From positions 146,757,618 to 146,821,617 of the forward strand of contig OY740765.1 of NCBI GenBank assembly GCA_963513935.1: a DNA stretch of 64,000 nucleotides. The letters run 5' to 3'. Shown piece after piece: positions 25,159 to 39,045 of the stretch. Each line of letters starts with the position of its first letter. Positions within the stretch are counted from its first letter, which is position 1. The notes below the pieces were generated by a model. That model made no database searches. It was not told the DNA's origin and was given only the letters and a program-made list of their open reading frames with translations. The translations under genes were made by a program, and so were the position numbers. Origin of the DNA: Aphrophora alni. Its lineage: Eukaryota > Arthropoda > Insecta > Hemiptera > Aphrophoridae.

Positions 25159-28100
25159 GGATAATCATATATAAAATCAATGGTTTATCCTTACGGAAAT
25201 ACTTCCTAAAAAAAAATTATTCACCATAAAATTTTCCTATCATTCTTCATAAAATTCACCAATTCACCAATCATCATTCGCCGTAAAATCAGTAAAAAAA
25301 TTAATCCACCACTTCAACTTCTTAATACAATTAATTACTTCTTTTTTACATAAAACTTATACAGTAAAACCTGTCTAAAACGGAACATGAATGTTCCAGT
25401 ATTTTTTTCCGTTTTGGGAGGTTTCCATTTTATAGAGATTCTTAATTTTTTTTTAAATACTGTGCATACTGTATAGCCTAGTTTACTGTATTTGTTTTGT
25501 CACAAGAACAGGAAGAAGGAAATATGTACATACTGTAGTGTAGAATAATGTACACATATGTACAGTACAAAACAATTCTGTTATGCAGTACCCTAAATCT
25601 CTAAACAAACGGGACTTATAGCGGCAGAAAGTACAGTAATGTAAAGAAGAATGGGGCGAGGGGGTTACGATTCCTAGAAACTGCCTCATTAGCGCATGTA
25701 GCTGCTGAGTTTCGCCAAAGTGGTGATTGTTTGAAGTATACAGAAATAATGCCGTGATGGTGGTGCTCTTTGACATTTGACTCTCTTCTGTTCAGTGCAT
25801 AAAAGATGAAAAACGTCCTTGAAAGTTTTGTATTTGAGTTGAGTTGTAATTGTTTGATCTGTACAGAAGTAATGACGTGCTTATACGCGGTTTCGCTTTA
25901 TGTGGCACTTTCCCACAATGCATCTACCGCTTATATGTACCCAACAAAATTTCCATTTCCGCATTAGACAGTTTTGTATTAAATTATATTGGTGTACGCA
26001 ATTTATTTTCTATTTACCCAGGTTTCCGTTTTAAAAGGGTCCGTTTTAGGCAGGTTTTACTGTACAACTTTTTTCTTCAATCTTGATACTATAGTTTAAC
26101 AACTTTAATCAGATATCATCAATCTTAACTGATCTTTACCACTTATTTTTTCTTTCAATAAATTACTTTTTCTCTTAAATATTATTTTATTTCTTTCAAA
26201 AACTCAAATCTCTTCTTTAAACACAAAAATCTTTACATACATACTTCGGCAAAAACTTCTTGTACTAATAACTTTAAAAAAAAAATTCTTACAACTTCTC
26301 TATTTCTTGACCCATCACAATAACTTACAAGCATAAATTTTTTAATGAAAACATCTTTATGATTCTTTTATATGGTTCAAATACTTTTGTTTATTTTTAC
26401 ATTGTTTTTTAAAATTTATTTAATTTTCTATTACTTTACATATACTTTTGTGACCATTTTGTCACATTTATAACTTTAAAAGCTCTTTATATTCTTTTTT
26501 TAACCTAATTATTAGTTTTTATAACAATTTATTTACACTACAAACCTAACAGCTAATAATTTTTTTATAATATATTTCTTAACCTATTAAAACCTTACAA
26601 ACTTTACACACATAACCTACTTCAATACATACTACGATTTATTATTTTATTTACGGACAATTTATATATTGTAATATATCTATAGTTGAAGGTTATTTAC
26701 ACTAGCAAACAAATATCACTGATTCATACAAATGGCCAAGGTTCCCCTGGTGCACTGCATGAACCTGCTACTTAACGGTTTATGACTCCATAAAAACATA
26801 AATCACTCCAAAAAAGAGGGTTTAGGTGTCTCTTTTGACACGCTATTCTTGACTTATGAAACCTAGACACAGGCTCATCTTCATCGTGTATTCTGATAAT
26901 TGAATGCAAGCTTTTAAATTGCTCATTTTAGACAGAAATAATGGATTTTCATATTTGAAAAGGGTCTTCCCAGCTCAAGGATGATCTAATTGTATATTAA
27001 TGAGGTTTGTAAAATACGATTTCATGATAACTCAATATTAAATCGTAAATGGTATCAACTGGACATTTACCTCCTAACTAGTACTAAATCTCCTATATTA
27101 TATTGAACTGGTTTGAATTTTTTATCATGCAATTTCTTTCTTTGATTCATTTTGATCTTTAAAGTTTTCGTAGCTAATATTATTCTTTTTTCAAAATTTA
27201 TTATTTCACTTAGTGGAATTGTACACTAGGTGAAATTCCCTATATTGTAATAATGTGAAAAATTAAAGTATTGTATGTTTGAAAGACCCGGGGGAATAAT
27301 AGCAGATAGGCTGTTTAAATAACATTTTATATTCGGTAAATTCATTTATAAGAGAAAAATAGATTTTCAGAACAACAAAATAAGTAATGATGTTAAATTT
27401 TAGTATATTTTGTTTAATAAATAGTGTATGTAAATTTTAGTGAATTACGGGGTGTGTGTTGAACTTTTGGAACGGTGACCGGAAAGAACACTTTCGGAAG
27501 TGGGACATCACATGGTTTCTCGAGCAGTCAGAGTTCAGAGCTTGGAGACGATGGTCGTGTTTTAATAAAGTCATGGTTCAGCGGTTGAAGGTGAAAGATG
27601 TATTTAGAGACTCTTAGTTCAGAGCTCGCAGTGATCAGACATATTTCAATATAAAGTAACTTTTACAAAATGTAACTGAAATATGTTAAAGTGTATTAAG
27701 AGAACAGTTTTAACTTAAATTAATTTGAATAGTGGGATGTATTAACTTTGTGTGACGAACAGTATTGGTTTTATTAAAACCGGACAAAGTGTTCAATGAA
27801 CAACGTGTCACGTGCAAAGACAATAAATGATTATTTGTATCATGTTCAAATACAGTAGGAAGATGAACAATCGCGAAACGTTTGATGAACTATAAAATTG
27901 ATAAACATTCTAAATGCAGATATAAGCTGAGTGTACTTCACAAACTTGAAATGTGCGATTAATGCGACGAGGACAGACAGACATCAAGTGTTCTTCATGG
28001 AGGGAAAGCCTCAACAAAGACGGTAACCAGCGTTATAAAACGCTGAAAATAAAATCTCATGTATTTATGTAAAATTTTTATGTCTAATGTTTTTGTTCTT

Positions 28101-30604
28101 AAAAGATTTAATATTTTAATGAGTCATTTATGTTTTTGAGAAATAAGAATTTTTATAAAGTAAATTTAATATTAAAAGACAGATAGTTATAATCTGTTTG
28201 ATTTAATAAACCATTTGATAGTTGCAACTTAAAGATAAACTCAAGATTTGAAAAATAGACCTTCTTCAAAGGCAATAATAATAAATTTAGCTAGGATATA
28301 TAATGAATATATATGTATAATTTAAATAATTTCATGTTTAATAAATGTTTGTTAAATTTCAGCTACAAGTGTTTTCATTTCTAGAAACCAAAATCACTGT
28401 AAGTACACTTTTAAAAGAACTACACCCTGAGATTTAAACTTTAACTTCATTTTTTCTAAATTGATGTTTAACATCTGGCGCCCTAAACTGCTGTGCAATT
28501 ATTAACTAAATTAAACTTTAACTTCATTTTCTTTTAAATGAATAAAATAATTAACAAACCCCGTTTCCTTTTTAAATATTACAATATATTCCCTATATAT
28601 TCTTGAGCATTTCTTTTTGAACATTATTTCATAAGGACTATTATTAGTTGAATCATGAATAGAATAGTTCATACAATTTTCTATAATGTGGCCATTTTGT
28701 GTGCCTATCATGGATATAAGTTTTAAACATCTTGTCTAATTCTCCCATACAACGTTTAGTTGGATTACTTTGTGGATGATCACCGATGTATGCCTTATTT
28801 GTATGTTTTCCCATCCCAAAATTTCTCTCCATGCTTTTGCTTAAAACTGGCTACCACGATTACTTAAAATTATGTTTGGCCCACTTCGCCTACATAGTCA
28901 TTTACAATCTTATTTGCCAATACTACTCCAATAGCTTTTTTAATTGGGTATAATTTAATAAATTTTGAGAATACATCTAAAACAACAAAAATATATTTTA
29001 CTCCTCTACTTCCAACAGGTAGCTCCCCAAATAAATCAACTGCAACTAGATCTAACACGTTTACCATTAAACCTTCTCGATTTTTATTAGATATTTTACT
29101 TTTCTGACACAACTCACATGATTTTAACAATTGTCTAATTCTTTTCTCAAACTGTGAATAATTATATGACTCTTTCAATGTTTTATAACACTTTCCTGGT
29201 CCTATATGTTCATGTCTTTCATGACAGTCATTTATTATTAATTTTATTGGAGTTTGGGGTATACAAATTTTATAAATATTATTTTTCTTTGATTTTTTTT
29301 AAACAATACTCCTTCATACTTCATATAATACTTTAACGAATCTACTGATATAGCATCGCCATTATTATTAATAACTTTTATTAATAAATGTATCAACTTC
29401 ATTTACATTTAATTTTGCCTTAAAACCTAACAATTTACCTGGTTTTTCTGAAAAAAATTCCCTAAACTCATTTAATGTTTTCCTTAATTTATCCTTTTAC
29501 GAATTTAACAAATTACTATTTTATAATGTATTATCTATTATCTGTTCCCACTCAAAATTTTCACTATTATTATAACAATACTCTGGATCAAACTCTTGAA
29601 CAAATTTCTTGCTACATTTTTTACTTGTGATTTTTGATAATTTATTTCTTCATCCTTATAACAATTGACATCTATTTTATTCTTGCTTAATTTAAATTTA
29701 TAACACTCAACTTCCATTATTTATTTTTTGAACCTAGTTTGAATTAATCTATTTTCTATATTGAACCTTATTATTTCTTCAATAAAATCAATTTGTGCTT
29801 CACTTAATTTTAAAAAAAAGTTGTAGCCAATCACTATTTCTAGTATATTTAATCCTCGTACTATTAAAAATTTACAGACATTATTTCATTACTATTTTGA
29901 CATTAAATTGACATAATTAAAACCTCTAAAACCCTGATCTACACTACTATTACTAGAACTAGGCCTATTTTCAATATTTATTACATCTATTACACCCTCC
30001 CTCCTATTTCTACTGATTCTATTCTTTGTCCTTCTTGTGAAAATAAAACCGCATTCAATTCTAAATTTAAGCTAGTTTGTTGACTTTCTATGTTTTCCAT
30101 TTCAATTATTAAAATTTTCTTACTATTACAAAAAATGTTTTCCAAACTATCAATTTTGATCATTTTTCACATATTTATTTAAATACTAACACAATAGCAT
30201 TAACAATAAAATAATATAGTAAAAAAAACAAATCCACATACCTTGCTTTAAACCATGGTTTGCTTGTGACTTCTTTCCATGTTGAATTTTAATTCAACCT
30301 TGCCCTATGTTGGCTAGCTAATTGTAATAATTTTACTTTTACCTGTCTTAAAAACAGGTTTATTATTTTTTTACTTATTTGAATTTGCTGAATGTAATGA
30401 TTTGTTGGGCACCATTTTGTGAGAAAGCAGACACTTAAAAGAATTTTCGGGATCATGGATTCTAGGAAAATGTACTTCACAGTCACAAACAAACTACAGA
30501 TTTGATTAAATTTCAACATTTAATCTTAATTTGAAATTTTATATCTGAAAAGAACATACATATTCATATATAAAATCAATGGTTTATCCTTACAGAAGTA
30601 CTTC

Positions 30605-30643
<39 letters not shown>

Positions 30644-33600
30644 AATGCCTACAGCTAACATAAATATAATTATACAATATTCAGTAGATCAGGTACAAAA
30701 TACATAATAATCAAACAAATAGTAGGGTGGGGTTCACAGTATATGACTGTCTATTTTGAAACACTAGAGAACATGTATAATATGCAATAGTCATAGTTTT
30801 TCTTTGAAATATTTTAAAGCCTTGATTTCTCTAATCACTTTACAAAAGCCACAATAGATTGTAATTAAAGGAAATTGCGGAAAAATTGTAATCTTTTTGA
30901 AAGTTAGATTTATTTAAAGCAGAATTTCTCTTTAACTTTATATTATCGTATTTTTACTTTACGATAGTCAATGTTTTGACATAAAATAGATAAAAGTTCA
31001 AAATGTACTTAGGTGCCTTATACCAAGGACACAAATCACGGCTTTTATGTAAAAATTCAAATCAAAACTGTTTTTTACTGAATAGTTCTTTTTCAAGGCA
31101 TCGTTCTCAAAGCGAAGTGAATTCTGGTCTGAGGATATCAGCCTGATGAGAAATTCTGTTTGGAAGAGAAGAAGCCAAATGTGACTACTTCCAGCGATGG
31201 TACAAGAGCTTGTGTTGTCTCCAAAATTTCAACTAATCCCCTCTATTCTCAAAATATTGGTATAGCTGGAATTAATGGACCAATTAGAACGGATCTGAAT
31301 ACAGCAGACTCTCATAAATCCGGACTATTGTGGCAGACAGCTGGTCCAGATTCTGAAAAATCCAGATTTCCCGGAGTCGGAGATAAGTCGGCCGTGAGGC
31401 CGATACGAGCGGTGATAAGCCGCACATACAATCGCTACCGGCTCATGCCGATACCCATCAACACTTGTTACACTTTGACACATTAAATAATGGTACTGTT
31501 ACTGTAATGTACATAATACAGTACTGGACTGCAATTAAGTAAAACACAGGGTAGGGTGTGTCAATTACCTCAGCCGCGCGGAAACTTCCACTGCTCGTGC
31601 GTGATTCATTACAAAATACGTCATTCATGCAATGCGGAAGATCGCGTGAAAATTTAAGGCGCTAAACGGGAAATTGTTATTAAAAAAATTTTCCCGTCCG
31701 GTCCGGATTTTCGTGATCCGAATTTATGATAGTGTACTGTAAATATATTGGCCCACAACACTGCACCTAATTTACTTGGGATTTGTCTAATGATTTCTTA
31801 ATTTTAATATTTTATAAAAACAAGGTTTTAATTATATCTTAAAACTATACATTTATTATTCAATTATTTAACAAATTTCATTCATTCAACTCATTTACAC
31901 ACAGTTCTATAACATTAACCAATTTTGGAAACTCGTCTGTCTGTCCATATGGGATCTTAATATACGATTGTATTACGAGATAGGACGCAAGTCCCTTACG
32001 TCATATATCGCTCACATCATATATTGAATCAAGTACTAACACAAATTTGAGATCCAAAAATGTGAAATGTCACACTTACCACTTAATTTCTCCAACTTAT
32101 GCAACTTTTCGTTTTAAACTGATTGGGCATTAGGAATAACACATTTTAATTTAAAAACAAACAACTGCAAAACCCAAAAATTCCTTCTTTTTTAAAGGTG
32201 TTCTGCTTTATCAAATCAAAGTACCTTTAAATGTTATTTCTGTATTTCTAAACATATGTAAGTGTAGCAAAATTAGTACCTAATTTATTTATTCTACAAA
32301 CTTACCATATACAAAGGGTGGTATCTCCTCTTGATTTGCGACATCGCCCAATGACATTGTCACTCCCAGAAGACCTTTATAATTGGTTTTTTCTTCTAAG
32401 ACTGCTGTATACGAACATTTTTTCTAAAACAAACCAAATATATTTAAAAAAAGTTGTTTTTTCCAAAAAGTTTGCCTATACTGATACTGTCTGATTTCAT
32501 TCAAAACTGGTATGTATGGTTTTTTCCCCTGCAATATAATCAATAGACTTATTTAAAAATTTGTGAGTACCTACAGTAAAAACATTTTTTTAAACATGAA
32601 ACTAGTTTTCTCAAAATCAGTTGTAATAATTTTGATCAAATTGGCACAAATGTAATATCCAATTTCGTTCTAAATAGGCGTAAATACTATTGCTGTTATA
32701 AAAATTAAAAAATTACCATGTTCTTAAAATCAGTTCAAATGATTTTGATTCAATTTAGCTCGAATGTAGCTTGCAAGGGTCCAATCAAAACACATTGGTT
32801 ACCATCTCTCAAAAAATGCCAGTTTGCGAGTTATCAGTAGGAAACCAAAAAAATCGGCCTTGGTGCTATTATAAATTACATCATTTTTCAAATTCAACTC
32901 TACCAATTAGTTCAAATTTGAGTGACATATAAAGATTAATTATCCAAACCTGTGTTCAAAATCACAATTAAAAAACTATCACAGTTCAGGAATATTTTGG
33001 GAAAACAAAATTGAACCTTATGTGCTGCCATTTGATTTTAATCAAATACAATTTATGCTGAAGACGTGTTTATGGCACACATAAAGCCCTATTTTATATA
33101 TCAAATGTCTGACTTTTTCCTTTTTTACTGATAATTAATGAAACAGCATTTAGAGGCTAGATTAGAGCAAAATTTATTGAAAATCGTTATAGCTGATTTT
33201 GTACATTGTAATTTTGTGTTTTATTTTGTTACGTTTTCAACTACCGCCAAATATTTAGTTATAAAAAAATAAAAAACAAATTCTTGAAACATTGCCAAAA
33301 TATGTCCACACATTTGGGCTCTAGATCACTGCACATATGACAGACATACAATATATCAATATTTTGTATTAACCTTTAGTACGCTGAATAACAATTTAGG
33401 CTATTTACTCATAACGTGCTATTAGGAAAAAAAAAAAGAAGTTTTTGTAATTGTTTAAAGTTCTATTTGATTTTGGGTTCTTACAGATATATTTGGTTAA
33501 AAAAAATGCAGATTGGCTTAAAAATTATTAAAAAAATTTTTTTTTACAGATTAAAACAAGGAAAAATACTTAATTTCACATTTTTGACCGCCCTATGAAA

Positions 33601-36600
33601 CAGATTACGGTATTTATTTTTTTAATATTTACAAACAAATCATATTAATTTTTTTGTATAAAAGTAGGCCTACTATTTAATTCAAAATAACCTGAACTTC
33701 ATCAAACAAATAAATTTTACTCAAAAAAGATTTTGAGAAAAATCAACATATCGTATCAAAAATATCTTTCTACTGCTCATAATAATTACCTACATTCAGG
33801 ACATCAAAAATTACTGATATAGACTAAATATACATATAAACACACAAACAATATTTGACGATAATACTGTGTCCATAGAAACTGTCTATATTTCAAAATG
33901 TATTCTGTAGTTGAAAAAGATGCATTCATTATTTCATCGATAAATTGATCAAATCCAAGGTTGTCAGGGTTTGTCATTTTTATAACTAGCCTATTTTACA
34001 CAAAATAAAAATGTATACTATAACCTAAAATATAAATAATACGGCCTAAACAAATCAACAATGAACAGCTATAGCAGTGATAATGCTGACAAAACATTTT
34101 ACAACTGACCGACCGTCGTAGCTTACTGAGACGAGAAATCACGTTATACCTGCTGGGGCAGAACACAAAATGGCGCCTGGTTGCTATAACAACCAAATAA
34201 AGTCCAATGACAGGTGATCGAGAACAAATACCGTAGTGGGAGTGTCACGTTATACCAATAGGACATTTCCCTGCACTCTATTGGACTTTAAACGAATTAC
34301 AAATACCTGCAAAAGTCAAATAGTGTTGAATCGAGATATCCCGTCATACGCGTTACCGGTCAAGTTGAGGGTTACGTGAAATCCCTTTATACGCGTGCTA
34401 AGGGTTAAAAGGATCTTAAAACAGATACATCCACAAAAATCTCAATCAATTTTTTGACCCATCACATAAATTTCTCTATACAGTTCTATGTATATCTGAA
34501 TTTAACAGAATTCACCCGGTACAGGAATTTGACAGAACTGTCAAAATGTATGCAAGGGATCATGATAGATGTACATTTGTTGGGACTAAAAATCTTAAAT
34601 GGAACACATATTTAGGTAACAAATATTGAACATATTAAAGTCGGTAATACATAACTCATACACTATAAAATAACAACTTTCTTACCTGGTCATGCGAAAA
34701 CAATATACCAGGGTATAAAGGAGTTGCGGCAAGTTCTTTTTCTTCTCTGATAACTACTACTTTAGGAGGGTGTGACATCATAGAAGACTGGTAAATATTG
34801 ACAGGTAACTTAAAGGTGAAGTCAGCTTGTACAGGAGAGAAAGTGACCGTCTCATTTACATTATTAACAATTATCTCAGTACTGGAAGGTACTTTAATTT
34901 CTGCATCAGGATGAAGAAATCTGAATAAAAAACACAATTGCTTTCAAATAAATTTAACTCTTTGAACGTTACACTAAAAGCGATGAAATTTGAGATTAAG
35001 TTATGTTAATTTTTGTTTTTTCTCCGATGCAAGTTTTTCTTGATTTTGTAAAGGACAAGTGTACTACAAATATAAGTAAAACTAATTTTGAATCTTTATT
35101 TTCACTTTTAAAATACTGAATATATTAATATGAAATGTTACAAATATTGAGTAAGTCAAGCAAGAAATGAGCTGTTTAAAAGATGGAAAAATCATAATTA
35201 AAACACGAAATATTGAAAGAAAACTAAATGAATAATATTGAGTCAATGTTTTAAGTTAGTATTTTTGTTTTGAATTGTAATCCTCAAAATTATCTTCTGG
35301 ATGCAATGGAGGTTCATTTGAGCAGGTCATACACACTTAGGATGTCTCAAGGCAGAGGTCTCCCTTGATATAAACATGGCAATTTTTTGTCTCTTTTCAA
35401 GAGAAATGTTTTCCTTGTAATTATCATTATACCTTCATCATTATACACACTCTGAATACAAATTCATCAAAGTTCGGATCAACACCATTAAATATAATAA
35501 AATAGTAATAGATATAAGAACAAATTTTAATCACTGAGCAGAGATTTTATAAAAATGTAAAAAACTCAAACAAGAGATATTAAAAAGCTAGATATCGTTG
35601 TTAATAGTGCAACAATCAAGTAAATAAGCTTCACCATAGTTTAAATGCAATAAGGTCAGGCTTGAGTGAATATAAAAATTTTGTTTTTAAATTTAATGAT
35701 TCTTTTAATTTAAAATATAAATAATTTGTTTTACTAGTATTTATAGATAATCCATTGATACTGACAAATAGCATTGATCTGTATGGAAGCCCTATGTTCT
35801 AAATCATATAAAGATTATGCTTGAATACTTAATGTCATGTCATCAGCAAACTGAATTAATTTATCCACATGTACTGATGACGTACCATTTAAATAAATTA
35901 AAAATAATATTGGGCTAAGTACTGATCCCTGAAGGACACCACTTGTCAACTCTGCCTTGTCTGACAACCCATCCACCACAGTAACTTGTTAAGTTCTTTT
36001 ATTTAAGTATGACTTTAGACATGACACAATGGCTGTCCACAAATGCCCATTTTCTCACATTTACCAAGTAACGAGATAAAGTTCACAAAATAAAAAGCTT
36101 TAAAAATACACTCAAAACTTTAAACTTATTATCAAGACATTCCACAATATAATCCATTAACTGGACTATAGCATCTATTGTAGATTTTCCTTTTTGAAAG
36201 CCAAATTGGCCTTCGTACACAATGTTACATTTTTGAAGATGATTTAACAATGTTTTCAAAAATAATTGCTCAAAAACTTTACTGAACACAGGTAATACAG
36301 ATATATTCCAGTACTTATTTATATCATTTGGATTATCTTTTTTAAATGCTTTACCTTAGCTAATTTCAATCTTAATGGAAATATTCCAGTAGAAAATGAC
36401 AAATTTATCAAAGAATTTATCAAAACCATAAGAGGCTCAGAATGTTCCTCAATACACAGTTTGATGAGCCACATACTAAGCCCATCAATATCGGTAGTTT
36501 TTTTTTATTCTTCAATGACCCAATCACTCCGGATACATCACCAACACACACAGGGGAGAGAAACATTGAACATTGATTATTACAAAAAATTTCCCCTAAC

Positions 36601-39003
36601 AAATCAAAACCTTCAGTTAAATAGTTAAATTTATCATCTGTATTCTTTAAATGGTTGAGGTAATTCCATTTATCTTTACTTAAAAGATATTTTAATAATT
36701 CTAAATAATTTCTTCGATAGTCTCTATTTTCTATATATTGGGGTTTTATTATATAAGGAATATTGGTCGAAAAGTCAATCTCCTGTGCATAATGGTCCGA
36801 TATCCCAGACTGAAGAATCATCCCTAAAAAACTTTCCTTAGGAAAATTGGTAAATATATTATCTATCATCGTTGCAGAGGATCCCAATACTCTGGTCAGA
36901 TAATCCACACATCACATCATACCATGAGATGGCAAAATATCTCTTAATGTGTCTGTTGCCATCATTTGCTTGAGGATATAAATATTCAATAACATAAACC
37001 ACATTTCTTTTTAAACAAATTCTGCAATAGAACAAGTTAAGAAAAAAAGTTTTTATGTCACCAGTTGGAGCTCTATACAGACCTATTATAATATCAGTAT
37101 TTTTATTTTTAAGATTAACATATGTAATCTTAAAATGTTTCTCTATGATGAGATTATGCCACACTTTAAAAGATAGTAACACAACCTCCCTTTCAACAAA
37201 GATCTATTAAAGATATTTATTAAATTAAAATTTAGTAGATTAAAACAATCTATAGTATTATTATAATTGAGAGAACGCTCAGTCACAATGAATACACTCA
37301 GCTCATATTCAGCACAAAAATATTTAACTCATTTATTTTATTCGTTGCAAATTGTGCACTTTGATGGATAATTCGAAAACATCTCATATCGAGGAAAACA
37401 GAGACAACCTCATTTTTACAACTTTTTCCCACTAAGCTTCAACTCCAACCATTGAATTACACTGCCCGAGACACACTGCTCTCAAGAACCCTCTCCTTGC
37501 ACATGGCAAATGAATCATGGCCCACACTTTATACTGTGACATTTCAAACTGTGTGGCTTAATGCCACAAACAATTTGTTGTTCTTAATTTTTTCAATCAC
37601 ACTAACATTATAAATTCCTACATTATTAAATGTACAAGGAACATGTAATGGTTTGAGAGTCGTGGATATTTTTTCTTACTTTCTTGAGTTTTTGTTTTCT
37701 TAATATACAATCTATAACTTTTGGATCAAACTCATTAAATTTAGCAATACATTTTATATTATCCAATCCCCTGTAAAACCATCCAGGTGTAACTGGGATA
37801 TGGTAGAAATGAATAGACTACTTTTAATTGTCTATCTATCATACAGTTAAAAGTTGAAAAATTATGTCTATTATAATGGTTAGAACTATTAAAACTGTTG
37901 TTGTTTAAAAGTAACAAATAATTAAACTTACTTGAACAATATTTTTCCATCTTCTCCAGGTAGTTCAAAGAGTTGTATGCTGTTCAATACTACAGTCAGT
38001 ACATAGTTATGGGTAGGTCCTACATCCTTATTTGGTTTGTAAGTAGAACCTCCAGGAGCAGTTTTAGGACAAGTTTTATTAAGAGGAGTTAAGTTTAACC
38101 TAACTGACGGCATCGATACTGTCTGACCTTTTTGATCTTTTGAAATAATTTGCTGTAATTCACGCCGTTTTAATTTCTTTCCAGCCTTACCTAGATTAAA
38201 GAAAACAAGATTTTATACAGTATATTATAATAATAATAGGATCATCGAAAAAAGTGTCTGTGATTTCAAGGTGAAATATTTAAGCTTTTGTTAAGGTAGA
38301 CTATTAATTTTATTATTTTAATCTTGAAAGACAATATAGGCGAGGTAAATTCTATAATTAAAAGTTACTTAATAGACTTCACCCACCTTATAAGTTGAAG
38401 AAAATTGAACGTCTACAGGATATTGTAGTAAAATATATTTAAAACTATTCTTTGAAGGAAACCTTCACGTCATACACAAAACACAAAATCCTGTAGACAA
38501 GAATTACACATGATTGTGAAACGTCTTGTGTAATTGTTGTGTACAGGATTTTGTGTTGTATTTGATGTATGACGTAAATGTTTCCTTCAAAGAATAGTTT
38601 AAAATATATTTTACTACAATTTCCTGTGGACGCTCAATTTTCTTCAACATATAAGGTGAGTGAAGTCTATTAAGTAACTTTTAATTATATTAATTTTATA
38701 CCAAAAGATAAAGAAAATAATCAAGCTTTCTTAAATTTATTTATCTCTTGGCCACAATATAGCAGACAATAGGGAGATTCCACTGCCAGGTGGTGAGTCA
38801 ACCATTATATTTACATATCATACATAAAGGAATGTCAATTATATATATATTTATATAACATAACATACAAAAGTTAAAATACAATATAAATTTAGAGATG
38901 TAGACTTTACAATAACAAAAATCACAATACAAATCACATCACAATGAAATAATGCTACAAAACACATCATTATTATCCCTCCAGAATAAATAATATATGA
39001 AAG

Positions 39004-39045
<42 letters not shown>

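Larger units (their letters stand above)
26980..30200 (-). mobile_element. Ty3/Gypsy element internal region, integrase split and decayed
   Basis: Minus strand, right to left: unreadable remnants (30.2-29.5 kb); FREFFSEKPGKLLG near 29.45 kb, like the start of a Gypsy reverse transcriptase; then after a deletion an integrase zinc finger (HERHEHIGPGKCYK ... CELCQKSK, 29.25-29.08 kb) and catalytic core (LVAVDLFGELPVGSRGVKYI, DVFSKFIKLYPIKKA) down to 28511. The chain resumes at 27.24-27.0 kb with LATKTLKIKMNQRKKLHDKK and NIGDLVLVRR, the C-terminal GPY/F-type module. Between these parts lies an inserted LTR (27.27-28.47 kb). Stops, frameshifts and missing reverse transcriptase make it dead. LTR copies 4 and 5 flank it. 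Confidence 0.82.

Noticed and set aside
31160..31486. 108-codon plus-strand ORF
   Set aside because: It starts in the LTR copy and runs into the Tigger-like MITE, so it crosses an insertion boundary and shows no protein similarity.
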